Part shown: one piece after another, positions 19,730 to 27,015 of the stretch
Layout: every line of letters starts with the position of its first letter
How positions within the stretch are numbered: the first letter of the stretch is position 1
Origin: an archaeon
Lineage (GTDB): Archaea; Methanobacteriota_B; Thermococci; Methanofastidiosales; NM3
DNA length: 64,000 nt
Direction: 5' to 3'
Assembly: GCA_004212155.1 (NCBI GenBank)
Contig: RXIG01000001.1
Coordinates: forward strand, 124,001-188,000
Translations under genes and position numbers: made by a program
The notes under the pieces: model-generated
What the model saw: the letters and a program-made list of their open reading frames with translations, nothing else
What the model was told of the DNA's origin: nothing
Databases searched by the model: none

Positions 19730-19821
19730 GCACACTACCTTTTTATTGTGCCGCGCCATATACAATATATGCATTATGATATGGTGCTAGCAACATTAAT
19801 TGTTTGCCTGGAGTTGTGGTA

Positions 19822-20004
19822 ATGGCAATTGATATCGTATCCATCATCGTTCTCATCGTGTTGATATTCCTGGTCGTGGCCATCATCAAGAAGTTCCTCT
19901 GGCTCATCGTATTGCTCATAATGCTTGCGATAGTATTGACGGTGGCCAGAAGGTATGATGCGCTGCCTGACTTCTTAACTGCCGTGTTACAATTATATAT
20001 GTAA
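19822..20004 (+). CDS. Small membrane protein
   Basis: 60 aa, almost entirely two hydrophobic helices (IVSIIVLIVLIFLVVAII, then FLWLIVLLIMLAIVLTV) split by KK, with a short soluble tail. ATG 19822 is preferred to the upstream frame because GGAG and TGTGGT precede it. GCGAG-ATTGC-CTCGC just after the stop could form a short hairpin. Function unknown. Confidence 0.5.
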   Translation: MAIDIVSIIVLIVLIFLVVAIIKKFLWLIVLLIMLAIVLTVARRYDALPDFLTAVLQLYM

Positions 20005-20210
20005 ACAGCGAGATTGCCTCGCCCTTACCAGGAAGTCAAAAGCATAGATTAGGTCATGGATCATCGTATTTTCTATTAGCATACGTATAGCCCCCATGGC
20101 TTGGCGCGCATGTGCAGTAGCTATGAATGGCGATGAGAGATGCATCCCCGACGCGGAGAGTCTCTTGTCCATCTGGCCCTAGTACTACCTCTTCATGTTG
20201 TCTTTAAGGG
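20005..20210. other. Intergenic segment, no gene seen
   Basis: About 200 nt between the small membrane protein and the candidate RNA. It has balanced base composition like a structured RNA and local inverted repeats (AGAGA...TCTCT near 20135-20165; ATACGTAT near 20081), but no frame or fold that I can support. Confidence 0.3.
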
Positions 20211-20375
20211 AAAAAGGGGCGTTACCACCTTGCCAGGGAGGTAGTCGTTTGCAAGAACGGCGAGTAGCACTCGCTCAGCCCTTTCCGTTACACATGGCGG
20301 TGGAACTGCTCCGCCACATCGTACTGTTCCTTGTTCACACCTTCAGCCCGCACCGCTGAGGATATCATAGGTGAA
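20211..20375 (-). ncRNA. Candidate structured RNA
   Basis: On the minus strand TATA-like elements (ATTTAAAG near 20406-20412 and AATATATTTT near 20393-20401) precede about 165 nt ending at a TTTTT run (20211-20215). There is no ORF. Pairings: CTCAGC (20355-20360) with GCTGAG (20274-20279); TGGCGG/CCGCCA (20311-20316 with 20295-20300); GCGAGT-GCT-ACTCGC (20260-20274). The stretch GTGTGAAC...GGAACAG...GGAGCAG...TTCC (about 20302-20340) resembles the apical part of SRP RNA helix 8, but the GNAR tetraloop is missing and the size and domain order are wrong for archaeal SRP RNA. No RNase P core motif is seen. Identity open. Confidence 0.4.
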
Positions 20376-20425
20376 AGTTGAAAGGGGAACGAGAAAATAT
20401 ATTGCTTTAAATCCTAAATGATGAG

Positions 20426-20430
20426 AAAAA
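20426..20430 (-). terminator. T-run behind tRNA-Arg
   Basis: Five T residues start 2 nt after the tRNA-Arg 3' end on the minus strand, a normal archaeal termination signal. Confidence 0.55.
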
Positions 20431-20431
20431 G

Positions 20432-20505
20432 CGCCCTCGCCGAGATTCGAACTCGGGATCTTCAGCTCCGCAGGCTGACGTCATATCCAGCTAGACCACG
20501 AGGGC
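20432..20505 (-). tRNA. tRNA-Arg(GCG)
   Basis: 74 nt, CCA not encoded. Acceptor GCCCTCG pairs with CGAGGGC; discriminator G. Anticodon stem TCAGC/GCTGA encloses CTGCGGA (anticodon GCG). T arm CCGAG-TTCGAAT-CTCGG. A TATA box TTTAAATAAG (20529-20538) lies about 25-30 nt upstream. Confidence 0.96.
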
Positions 20506-20528
20506 AACAGTTGACATAATTCGAAAAC

Positions 20529-20538
20529 TTATTTAAAT
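20529..20538 (-). promoter_or_regulatory. TATA box of tRNA-Arg
   Basis: ATTTAAATAA on the minus strand, centred about 28 nt upstream of the mature tRNA 5' end. The divergent radical SAM gene starts at 20559, so the 53-nt gap must hold both promoters. Confidence 0.55.
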
Positions 20539-20558
20539 CTTTTTATTGCCCCTACTTC

Positions 20559-21605
20559 ATGGAAGCGTTTCCCGAAGGCACGTATCACGGCCCCATACCT
20601 GAAGGGTGTACGCTGTGCGCCCTCGGGGCGAAGATGGTCCTCTTCGTAACAGGCGCCTGTCTCGGGACCTGTTATTACTGTCCTCTTTCCGAGAAGAGAA
20701 AGGGTGTTTGGGCGACGTGGGCCAATGAGCGCAAGGTGTCCTCTGCAGAGGAGGCAGTGGATGAGGCCCGTTTGATGGATGCTCTTGGCACCGGTATCAC
20801 CGGCGGCGACCCATTGCTCGTGCTTGACGATACCATCACCTATGCCAGGGCACTCAAGGATGCGTTCGACCATCACCACATCCATCTCTATACGCCCGGG
20901 ACGCTCGTTGATTCGATGGCCATGCAATATATCGAGCAGGTAATCGACGAGATACGATTCCATCCCCCTGGCTACGACGTAGAAAGGATCGAGCTCGCGC
21001 TGCGTCATGACATCTCCGTTGGCGCAGAGGTCCCTGCGATCCCAGGTTTGAAAGATGACCTTATCTCATTTGCCTGCAGGCTTGACGACATCGGTGCCCA
21101 TTTTCTCAACCTTAACGAGCTCGAGTACTCCGAGACGAACGCATCGGGGCTCAGGGCGAGGGGATTTTCCTTTTCGACCGATTCGAACGCTGTCGAGGGA
21201 AGCGAGGAGCTTGCCATTGACATCGTCGGGGCCACGGCGGACCTTGACATCCCCGTGCATTACTGTTCTTCCCGGTTCAAGGACAGCATCCAGTTCAGGG
21301 AGCGCCTGAAGCGCCGTGCGAAGAACGTGAGAAAGAAGTATGAGGACATCGATGACGACGGCCTCCTTGTGCGAGGCGAGATCGAGGCGCATACTGTCAA
21401 GCGGAGAGACGAGGTGCTAAGCGCCATATCCGAGCTCTTCGAACGAGACGACGACATGGTAGAGGCGCGCGGAACGGCCGTACGTACCAGCTGGGCAGCT
21501 GTCGAGGAGCTTCGCGAGATCCTTAACATCCCCGGTGTTCAGTTCTCGATAGTAAAGGAATACCCCACCTATGATAGGCAAGTCGTAGAAAAAGAGATAC
21601 TCTAG
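20559..21605 (+). CDS. Radical SAM protein, COG2108-like
   Basis: 348 aa. The cluster motif is CLGTCYYC (CxxxCxxC, near residue 35), preceded by a CTLC pair. GTGITGGDPLL matches the GGE-type SAM-binding motif and HLYTPG, IRFHPP continue the barrel. It belongs to a family found mainly in archaea and annotated only as pyruvate-formate-lyase-activating-like. The C-terminal third (KRRAKNVRKKYEDID, then a mixed domain) is outside the radical SAM core. Substrate unknown. It converges with the methyltransferase, overlapping 4 nt. Confidence 0.85.
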   Translation: MEAFPEGTYHGPIPEGCTLCALGAKMVLFVTGACLGTCYYCPLSEKRKGVWATWANERKVSSAEEAVDEARLMDALGTGITGGDPLLVLDDTITYARALKDAFDHHHIHLYTPGTLVDSMAMQYIEQVIDEIRFHPPGYDVERIELALRHDISVGAEVPAIPGLKDDLISFACRLDDIGAHFLNLNELEYSETNASGLRARGFSFSTDSNAVEGSEELAIDIVGATADLDIPVHYCSSRFKDSIQFRERLKRRAKNVRKKYEDIDDDGLLVRGEIEAHTVKRRDEVLSAISELFERDDDMVEARGTAVRTSWAAVEELREILNIPGVQFSIVKEYPTYDRQVVEKEIL

Positions 21606-22357
21606 GCCTTCTTGCCCATGTAGAGCATATACCCAAGCTTCTGTTCGCGAATGGCCTTCTCGCCCCTGCGCATGAGGTTTTCGAATCGTCCTGCATCGGC
21701 TGACGAGGCTTTAAGAAAGATGTTTGAGAAGAGGCGTATCTTCTTCCACTTCTGCAACAAGAGCTTCATGTTCTTCTCTGCGATCTGCTCCTTTTCCTCG
21801 GTGACGATGTTCGATAGGCCTGCCTGCTCCATGTAGTCCTTGAACGTTTCAACAGACAGGGAGGTGACCAGGCATGTAAGCTCCTTGAGCTCCTCTTGGT
21901 CCTCATCGCTCATCTCCGTTGTCGTGAAGTCGGCCATGGCAAACGTTCCCCCCTCCTTGAGGACTCGGCTACATTCGCTGATGGCCTTTGCCTTGTTGTC
22001 ATAGCATGACAGTGATCGTTCCAGGACGACGAGGTCAAACGTCCCATCCTCGAACGGGAGGTCTTCTGCAAAGCCCCTTACAAAGGAGACCTTCTTGGTA
22101 AGCTTTTCTCGGCGAGCGATCTTCTCGGCCTCCTTGATGTGCGCTTCGAAGATGTCGCTGCCCACGACGGTGCAACCGATCTCCTTTGCAAAATAGAATA
22201 CCGTCTCGCCACCCCTGCATGCCACTACCAGGATGTATGTGTTCTTGTCCACTGGAATTGTGTTGGTGAGTTCCTCGCGAATTTTCTGTGTTGTCGTGTA
22301 AAAGATGTCACCAAGGATCTTGTCGACAAAGCCCCTCTCGTATGCCTCTTCAACCAT
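21602..22357 (-). CDS. Class I SAM-dependent methyltransferase
   Basis: 251 aa. The Rossmann core is like UbiE-type methyltransferases: VVGSDIFEAHI (motif II), FVRGFAEDLPFEDGTFDLVVLERSL, and CSRVLKEGGTFAMADF. Motif I is unusual: YILVVACRGGETVFYF replaces the D-x-G-x-G-x-G signature. The last 60 residues are basic and helical. Possible substrates include small molecules or quinone- or arsenic-type acceptors; none is indicated. Confidence 0.8.
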   Translation of the reverse strand: MVEEAYERGFVDKILGDIFYTTTQKIREELTNTIPVDKNTYILVVACRGGETVFYFAKEIGCTVVGSDIFEAHIKEAEKIARREKLTKKVSFVRGFAEDLPFEDGTFDLVVLERSLSCYDNKAKAISECSRVLKEGGTFAMADFTTTEMSDEDQEELKELTCLVTSLSVETFKDYMEQAGLSNIVTEEKEQIAEKNMKLLLQKWKKIRLFSNIFLKASSADAGRFENLMRRGEKAIREQKLGYMLYMGKKA

Positions 22358-22477
22358 TGTACGTTAATAGGGGCGATAGATATATTAATTTTTTGTGGTA
22401 TCTAGAATATTATTCTATATTTTGTAATAAAATCACAAATGTACCTATATGTTATGCAATTATAAATTTTTATATAT

Positions 22478-22493
22478 TGGTACTATAGTACCA
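22478..22493. promoter_or_regulatory. 16-nt perfect palindrome next to a TATA-like element
   Basis: TGGTACTATAGTACCA is fully self-complementary and abuts TTTTTATATAT (22466-22477). A second inverted repeat ACACGT-TGTCT-ACGTGT follows at 22503-22519. No real gene starts within 90 nt downstream; the CPBP gene has its own TATA box at 22564-22573. This may be an operator for a short transcript, or an old promoter. Confidence 0.45.
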
Positions 22494-22593
22494 TGCAATG
22501 CGACACGTTGTCTACGTGTGCCACATAGCTGTCAAGAATGGTAGTTTTTCACCACTAAGCAATGTTTAAATAGTTTTCTATAGCAACGGGCAC

Positions 22594-23202
22594 ATGGGAA
22601 AACGAAGGCATCTGGCATGTTTGCTTGTCGTTTGCGTGACGCTCATACTCATCATGGTCGAGGATGCGTTGCCCGCATCGTCGTTTGATGGCTTTATATA
22701 CAAGGAGTTCGTACTCTATCTTGCAATACCCCTCGTGGCCGCATACGCTCTTCGCAGATCCGTGCGCCCATTTGGCTTTGCACTAGGCGACAGGAAGAAG
22801 GTGGCCCGGTATGCAGTGATGCTCTACGGGATTGGCATACCTTTCATGATCGTGGGGTCGCGCATGAGCGCATTTCGTGCGTATTATCCTCGTTTCTCAT
22901 TCGGCTCCTGGGAGGAGCTTGTATACTGGGAGCTCATGATAGGTGTTTTGATGCTCTCGACCGAGTTTTTCTTTCGTGGATTTCTCATGTTCGGGTGCAA
23001 GCGTGTCGGCAGGTGGGCCATACTGCTACAGGCCGTCCCCTATGCTTACATCCACCTGGGCAAGCCGATGCTCGAGGTCTACTACTCATTCTTCGCGGGC
23101 CTTGCGTTCGGATACATCGACTGGGAGTCCAAAAGCATCCTTCCTTCGTTTCTCGTTCACTGGTGCGCATCGGTGACCTTTGACATCCTCTGCATGGTGT
23201 GA
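22594..23202 (+). CDS. CPBP-family intramembrane metalloprotease
   Basis: 202 aa, about six transmembrane helices. Conserved motifs are STEFFFRGFLMFG (Glu and Arg of the ExxxR motif), AYIHLGK and VHWCAS with the later His. CPBP proteins cleave prenylated or other membrane substrates. The TATA box GTTTAAATAG (22564-22573) lies about 25 nt before ATG 22594, so the mRNA is probably leaderless. Confidence 0.85.
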   Translation: MGKRRHLACLLVVCVTLILIMVEDALPASSFDGFIYKEFVLYLAIPLVAAYALRRSVRPFGFALGDRKKVARYAVMLYGIGIPFMIVGSRMSAFRAYYPRFSFGSWEELVYWELMIGVLMLSTEFFFRGFLMFGCKRVGRWAILLQAVPYAYIHLGKPMLEVYYSFFAGLAFGYIDWESKSILPSFLVHWCASVTFDILCMV

Positions 23203-23233
23203 TAATCTTTATAAGCGAATCCTCAGAGAGTAT

Positions 23234-23791
23234 ATGACAACGATGAGGGCCCATTACAAGTATCCATTCTTGCTCGTGCTCGTCACGATCGTGGGCGTGG
23301 CGGTGTTTTCACTCTTCTACACGCCGGAACAGAGCCTCTCTATCGTGCTCCATGAGCGTGACACGAACATGACGGTCCATGTTCCCCTGTCGACCGTGCT
23401 CGAGCGATGCGAGGTAAAGGAACGGATCGTAAACGATGTGTGGCGAAACGAACTGATGACGTATGACTGCATCACGCTGCACGAGCTCCTTACGGATTCG
23501 GGGTATTTCTCCGAAGCACAGGAAGGCTTCGTATGCATGACAAACATACAGGGCACGATGGTATGCATACCAAGGGAGGACATCGCTGCCCATCCGCAAC
23601 AGTTCCTCTTCGCAGTGGGGCGATCGGGTGAGGACCTTGCCGTAAGCTTTTCCAACACACCCGAAGCAGGGGGCCCGATGCGCGTGCTTATCGAATATGA
23701 CGATACGCTTACTCAGGAGGAATACGGCCCATCGTACTGGATGTGGTGCGTCTACAAGATCAGTCTTGTACGAGAAGATCCTCGCTCGTGA
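23234..23791 (+). CDS. Secreted or membrane-anchored protein of unknown function
   Basis: 185 aa. One N-terminal helix (FLLVLVTIVGVAVFSLFY) anchors an extracytoplasmic domain that contains six Cys residues. VFLFAVGRSGEDL-like and VLIEYDD segments suggest a beta-rich fold, perhaps related to molybdopterin-oxidoreductase-like small domains (VHVPLSTVLE, TLHELLTDSG). I cannot name it. Its 3' end overlaps the convergent PRC-barrel gene by 32 nt. Confidence 0.65.
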   Translation: MTTMRAHYKYPFLLVLVTIVGVAVFSLFYTPEQSLSIVLHERDTNMTVHVPLSTVLERCEVKERIVNDVWRNELMTYDCITLHELLTDSGYFSEAQEGFVCMTNIQGTMVCIPREDIAAHPQQFLFAVGRSGEDLAVSFSNTPEAGGPMRVLIEYDDTLTQEEYGPSYWMWCVYKISLVREDPRS

Positions 23792-23984
23792 CGTTAAGGA
23801 TCACGCTATCACCGAGCTTGGACACCTTGTCCATGCTCACGAGGACCGATGTGCGAAATCCCTTGTGCACCTCGAGTGCCGTGATGGCATACGTAGTGGC
23901 GTCGAACTCCACATCGTGTACCTTGCCCATTTCCCGGGCATCAACATCATATACCCGTTTTCCCAAGAGCGACTTTACCATCAT
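23760..23984 (-). CDS. PRC-barrel domain protein
   Basis: 74 aa, a single PRC-barrel: LLGKRVYDVDAREMGKVHDVEFD and FRTSVLVSMDKVSKLGDSVIL. Archaeal one-domain PRC proteins occur near division or RNA-processing genes. Tandem ATGs at 23984 and 23981 have GGTG 6-9 nt upstream; longer frames from 24008 have no support. Confidence 0.85.
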   Translation of the reverse strand: MMVKSLLGKRVYDVDAREMGKVHDVEFDATTYAITALEVHKGFRTSVLVSMDKVSKLGDSVILNVTSEDLLVQD

Positions 23985-24098
23985 TGTGAACACCTTTTTT
24001 ATTATCATTACGGGCTGTTAATTATTTTTATTCTCTGCACTCTAAATTATATATTAGTGTCTATAAAAAACACTTCTATCCTTTAAAACCAAAAGATT

Positions 24099-24116
24099 TA
24101 TAAGTATATACTTATA
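24099..24116. promoter_or_regulatory. 18-nt perfect palindrome in the promoter of the DGC-protein gene
   Basis: TATAAGTATATACTTATA is fully self-complementary and sits 29-46 nt upstream of the start at 24145, over or beside the TATA position. This is where an ArsR-family repressor would block transcription; an arsR gene lies 0.9 kb downstream. Confidence 0.5.
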
Positions 24117-24144
24117 TCTATATATATTGAAGATAGGAAATGAT

Positions 24145-24819
24145 ATGATGAAGATTGGATTTTTACCCTGTCAGGGGACTTGTAATGTAGGAGTCATGAC
24201 CTCAAAAATAGCTATGGGATTTGCAGAAAAAGGGGTCGGCGACATGGTATGCCCGCTTGGTATACCTTTGGGTCTAGAAGGGATACTAAAGAAGGCAAAA
24301 ACAAATGATCGATTCATTGCATTGAACGGCTGCACCCTCAAATGTGCTTCAAAGACATTGGATTCGGCAGATCTACGAGAATATCAGGAAGTAGTGCTTA
24401 CTTCAGATTTCGGCATTGAAAAAAACAAGAACTACCATGAGGAGAATGGAATGGAACGGGTGGCAAAACACGTTTCCCAAATGCTTTCTGAAATGTTGGA
24501 AAAAGACGTGGAGTCCCCTATATTTCCTTCCGAACAAGAAAAACAAGAAAGAAGTGGTACCATGGACGAAGAACTGATGGAAAAGATAAAAACCCTAAGC
24601 AACGATGAGAAAGAGGAGGTCATTCGTATAATCCTTCCTGAAGCCTGTAAGGATATGCAACAGATGAAACGAATGATGATGCCTATTTGCATGGATATGA
24701 TGCAAAAAGGAAATACTACCATGGATGAGATGATGGGCATGATGATGAAGATGAGCAAAGAAATGCGCGAATCACAGAAAAAGCCCCCTCACAATGGATG
24801 CGGCTGCGGATGTTGCTAA
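24145..24819 (+). CDS. Putative zinc-binding protein with DGC domain (COG4273-like)
   Basis: 224 aa. Residues about 1-110 match the DGC-type zinc-binding family: LPCQGTCNVG, MVCPLGIPLGLEG and ALNGCTLKCASKTL with paired Cys. The rest is helical, very Met- and Lys-rich (for example KRMMMPICMDMMQKG), and ends GCGCGCC, a probable metal-binding tail. Tandem ATGs at 24145/24148 follow TAGGA. First gene of an AT-rich cluster with arsR, DUF169, ferredoxin and HdrA-like genes. Metal handling is inference from the ligands. Confidence 0.75.
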   Translation: MMKIGFLPCQGTCNVGVMTSKIAMGFAEKGVGDMVCPLGIPLGLEGILKKAKTNDRFIALNGCTLKCASKTLDSADLREYQEVVLTSDFGIEKNKNYHEENGMERVAKHVSQMLSEMLEKDVESPIFPSEQEKQERSGTMDEELMEKIKTLSNDEKEEVIRIILPEACKDMQQMKRMMMPICMDMMQKGNTTMDEMMGMMMKMSKEMRESQKKPPHNGCGCGCC

Positions 24820-25036
24820 ATAAGCTGTAAGATCGTGTACCAGAAACCACATTCATTTGGTGATCGTCGAGGCTTCAGTTGCCAGAGTATGTATTACACC
24901 CCCTGTGGCATAAAACCAATGTCATGAGCCCGGGGCTCTGGGAGATGACATTCAAGACCCAGTTGCTTTGGGGTTAGGTAGGGGAATGATTTCCAAGCTT
25001 CATTCGTATGAATGGCAATGAACACAAATCAAAAAC
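24820..25036. other. Intergenic region with a long imperfect hairpin
   Basis: AATGTCAT (24918-24925) pairs with ATGACATT (24945-24952), enclosing GAGCC (24926-24930) paired with GGCTC (24934-24938), giving a 13-bp stem with a 6-nt bulge. It could be a terminator for the DGC gene or a structured leader of arsR. No ORF. Confidence 0.4.
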
Positions 25037-25411
25037 ATGATGGACATGGATCATACAATTGATATCTTCAGAATGCTGTCAGATGAATCAAGATTACGGT
25101 TGCTTATACTGTTGTCTTACCAACCGTTATGCGTATGCCAGTTGTCCGAGATAATGGAAAAAACCCAACCTGCCATCTCCAGCCATCTGGCAAAACTACG
25201 TGCTAATGGCCTTGTTGCATACGACAAACATGGACAATGGGTATTCTATCATCTAAAATATGATAACGAAGTTCTAGATTTACTGTTAAAGTATCTGGTA
25301 CATAATCGTACGAGCTTTCCCACTCTAGAAAAGGATAGAGCGGCGTACGATTCCGTGGTAAGAGGGGACACCAAATGCCAACATGGCATAGGGGTGAAAA
25401 ATGATGAATGA
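25037..25411 (+). CDS. ArsR-family transcriptional regulator
   Basis: 124 aa. Winged helix: DIFRMLSDESRLRLLILL, LCVCQLSEIMEKTQPAISSHLAKLRANGL, WVFYHL. The CVC pair in the alpha-3 region (PLCVCQL) is the ELCVCDL-type metalloid-binding site of ArsR sensors. The extension after residue 85 is not part of the minimal family. It overlaps the DUF169 gene by 11 nt. It probably represses this cluster. Confidence 0.9.
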   Translation: MMDMDHTIDIFRMLSDESRLRLLILLSYQPLCVCQLSEIMEKTQPAISSHLAKLRANGLVAYDKHGQWVFYHLKYDNEVLDLLLKYLVHNRTSFPTLEKDRAAYDSVVRGDTKCQHGIGVKNDE

Positions 25412-26135
25412 ATATCAGGTGATGGAAACACGACTCGTTGAACTTCTTCATCTATCACGATGTCCTGTGGGCGTAAAGTTCCTAGATTCAAAAAATACAA
25501 ATAATTATAAAGATTTGCTTGAATCGAGCAAAAGAGTACGATATTGCCAAGCGTTGATGCTCGCAGGCAAGGGGGAAAGAATCGTTCTTTCCAAAGATAA
25601 AATAGCATGCCCTGCTGCCTCGGCAGCTTTTGGATTCGCACCTCTGACCGAGGCTTTAGAGAGTGGGAAGATGCTTCATACATTGGGTCTTTTCGAGAGC
25701 ATCGAATCTTCTAGAGAGCTCATGGCAAAAATGCCCAGACTTGTTGCCGGGGCTTATGATGCAGTGTTGCTCAGTCCTTTGGGATGTATGGTAGAAGACC
25801 CAGACATCGTGGTATTGGAATCCCAGCCAGAGCACCTGATGTGGGTTGCACTTGCTAGCATCTATACAACTGGCGAAAGGATGAAATTCAGTACTGGCGT
25901 ATTTCAGGCAACATGTGTGGATGCCACAGTAGTGCCTTTTCGTGATCACAAGCTCAATGCTAGTCTTGGATGTTATGGGTGCAGGGACTCGACAGACATA
26001 GGAAAAGATGAAGTGTTAGTAGGGTTTCCATACTGTTCTACAATACCCATCATACGTGCCTTAGAGCAATTGTCAACAAAACCAATGAAGCGCGTGAGGG
26101 AAAAAACAGCGCTAAAACACCTAAATAAATGTTGA
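25401..26135 (+). CDS. DUF169 family protein
   Basis: 244 aa. Family hallmarks are CPVGVKFL, RYCQALMLA, KIACPAASAAFGF, VLLSPLGCM-EDPD and the C-terminal NASLGCYGCRDSTDIGKDEVLVGFP. Several conserved Cys residues suggest metal or cofactor binding, but the function is not established. ATG 25401 or 25404, with GGGGTGA 3-8 nt upstream, overlaps arsR, so the two are coupled. Confidence 0.88.
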   Translation: MMNEYQVMETRLVELLHLSRCPVGVKFLDSKNTNNYKDLLESSKRVRYCQALMLAGKGERIVLSKDKIACPAASAAFGFAPLTEALESGKMLHTLGLFESIESSRELMAKMPRLVAGAYDAVLLSPLGCMVEDPDIVVLESQPEHLMWVALASIYTTGERMKFSTGVFQATCVDATVVPFRDHKLNASLGCYGCRDSTDIGKDEVLVGFPYCSTIPIIRALEQLSTKPMKRVREKTALKHLNKC

Positions 26136-26205
26136 TTATATACTAAAATCTATAATCGTAAGTATTATATGGATAAAGTCGATAATAAAACAGGGTGATG
26201 AAGCG

Positions 26206-26427
26206 ATGACCGATACTTGGTATCCTATAATTGATATGGTGCGATGCACCAAATGTCTGGAATGTGTGAACTTCTGTCCACATGATGTGTTTACTGTTGA
26301 GAATGATCGACCCATAGTGGAGCATCCGGAGAACTGTGTTGAGTTTTGCAGGGGCTGCCAAAGAGGCGCTTGCGAATATGAAGCTATTCTATTTCGTGGC
26401 GGGGATGTATGTATGGAGGAATTCTGA
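26206..26427 (+). CDS. Ferredoxin-like 4Fe-4S protein
   Basis: 73 aa. One classical motif CTKCLECVNFCPHD is followed by a variant cluster ENCVEFCRGCQRGACEYEA, with spacing different from a bacterial 2[4Fe-4S] ferredoxin. It would carry electrons in the cytoplasm. GGGTGATG lies 7 nt before ATG 26206. Its TGA overlaps the next ATG. Confidence 0.85.
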   Translation: MTDTWYPIIDMVRCTKCLECVNFCPHDVFTVENDRPIVEHPENCVEFCRGCQRGACEYEAILFRGGDVCMEEF

Positions 26428-26786
26428 TGGGGAAGAAAGGTCTAATCGTATGTGTATGCCAAGGCACATGCCCTTCATTCCAAAAGATGAATGTATTCAA
26501 TGTGCTCAATGCTATACGAAGGAAAAAACTAGTTGATTTCGTTTCACTCCATCCACAGCTATGTGCCAAGGATGGCGACGAATACCTTCGGACGCTACTA
26601 TCAAATACTGATATTGATAGATTGTATGTGGCAGCCTGTGAGTCTCATATGCAGGAGAAGATGTTTGAGCGAGCTTTCAACGATGCAGGCTTTGATCCTT
26701 CAAAACATTCGTCTGTCGATATACGCAACATGAACACCGAGGAAGCTGTGACCGCAATTACAAAGCTCATCGAGGAAAATCCCTAA
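26427..26786 (+). CDS. HdrA N-terminal-like protein
   Basis: 119 aa. The chain LIVCVCQGTCPSF, LHPQLCAKDGDEYL, LYVAACESHMQEKMFERAF and VDIRNM follows the N-terminal Fe-S domain of heterodisulfide reductase subunit A, but it has no FAD or ferredoxin domains. It may be a stand-alone electron-transfer domain working with the ferredoxin 0 nt upstream (ATGA overlap). GGAGGA gives a strong ribosome-binding site. Confidence 0.7.
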   Translation: MGKKGLIVCVCQGTCPSFQKMNVFNVLNAIRRKKLVDFVSLHPQLCAKDGDEYLRTLLSNTDIDRLYVAACESHMQEKMFERAFNDAGFDPSKHSSVDIRNMNTEEAVTAITKLIEENP

Positions 26787-27015
26787 TTCGTATGTCCTCG
26801 GCATCCGCGCTTCGGCCGAAGAGAATGTGAATTCAAAAACACATGCACCATATCTTTTCAACGTCGTATCCCATGTAGCGGGATATTTTTCATTTTTTTT
26901 CTGCATATTTTATGTAGAAAAAAATAGGCTAGTAATTATTAATATTATAATATTATAGTAGTATCAACTTCGTGGATGTCACAATCTTTATATTAACGTA
27001 TTCTACCACTCTCAC
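26787..27015. promoter_or_regulatory. AT-rich intergenic region and nep1 promoter
   Basis: Contains the palindrome CTTCGGCCGAAG (26810-26821) just after the HdrA-like gene, several T runs, and CTTTATATTAA (26986-26996), a TATA box 25 nt before nep1. No gene seen. Confidence 0.45.

Noticed and set aside
20302-20340. SRP RNA gene
   Set aside because: Only the GGAACAG/GGAGCAG part resembles helix 8; the tetraloop, Alu domain and length do not fit, so it is listed only as a candidate structured RNA.
26940-26955. TAATATTATAATATTA palindrome upstream of nep1
   Set aside because: Pure A/T sequence in an AT-rich spacer; such symmetry is expected by chance and it is not positioned like an operator.
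24060-27000. Integrated mobile element
   Set aside because: Composition differs, but no integrase, transposase, terminal repeat or tRNA-end duplication is visible.
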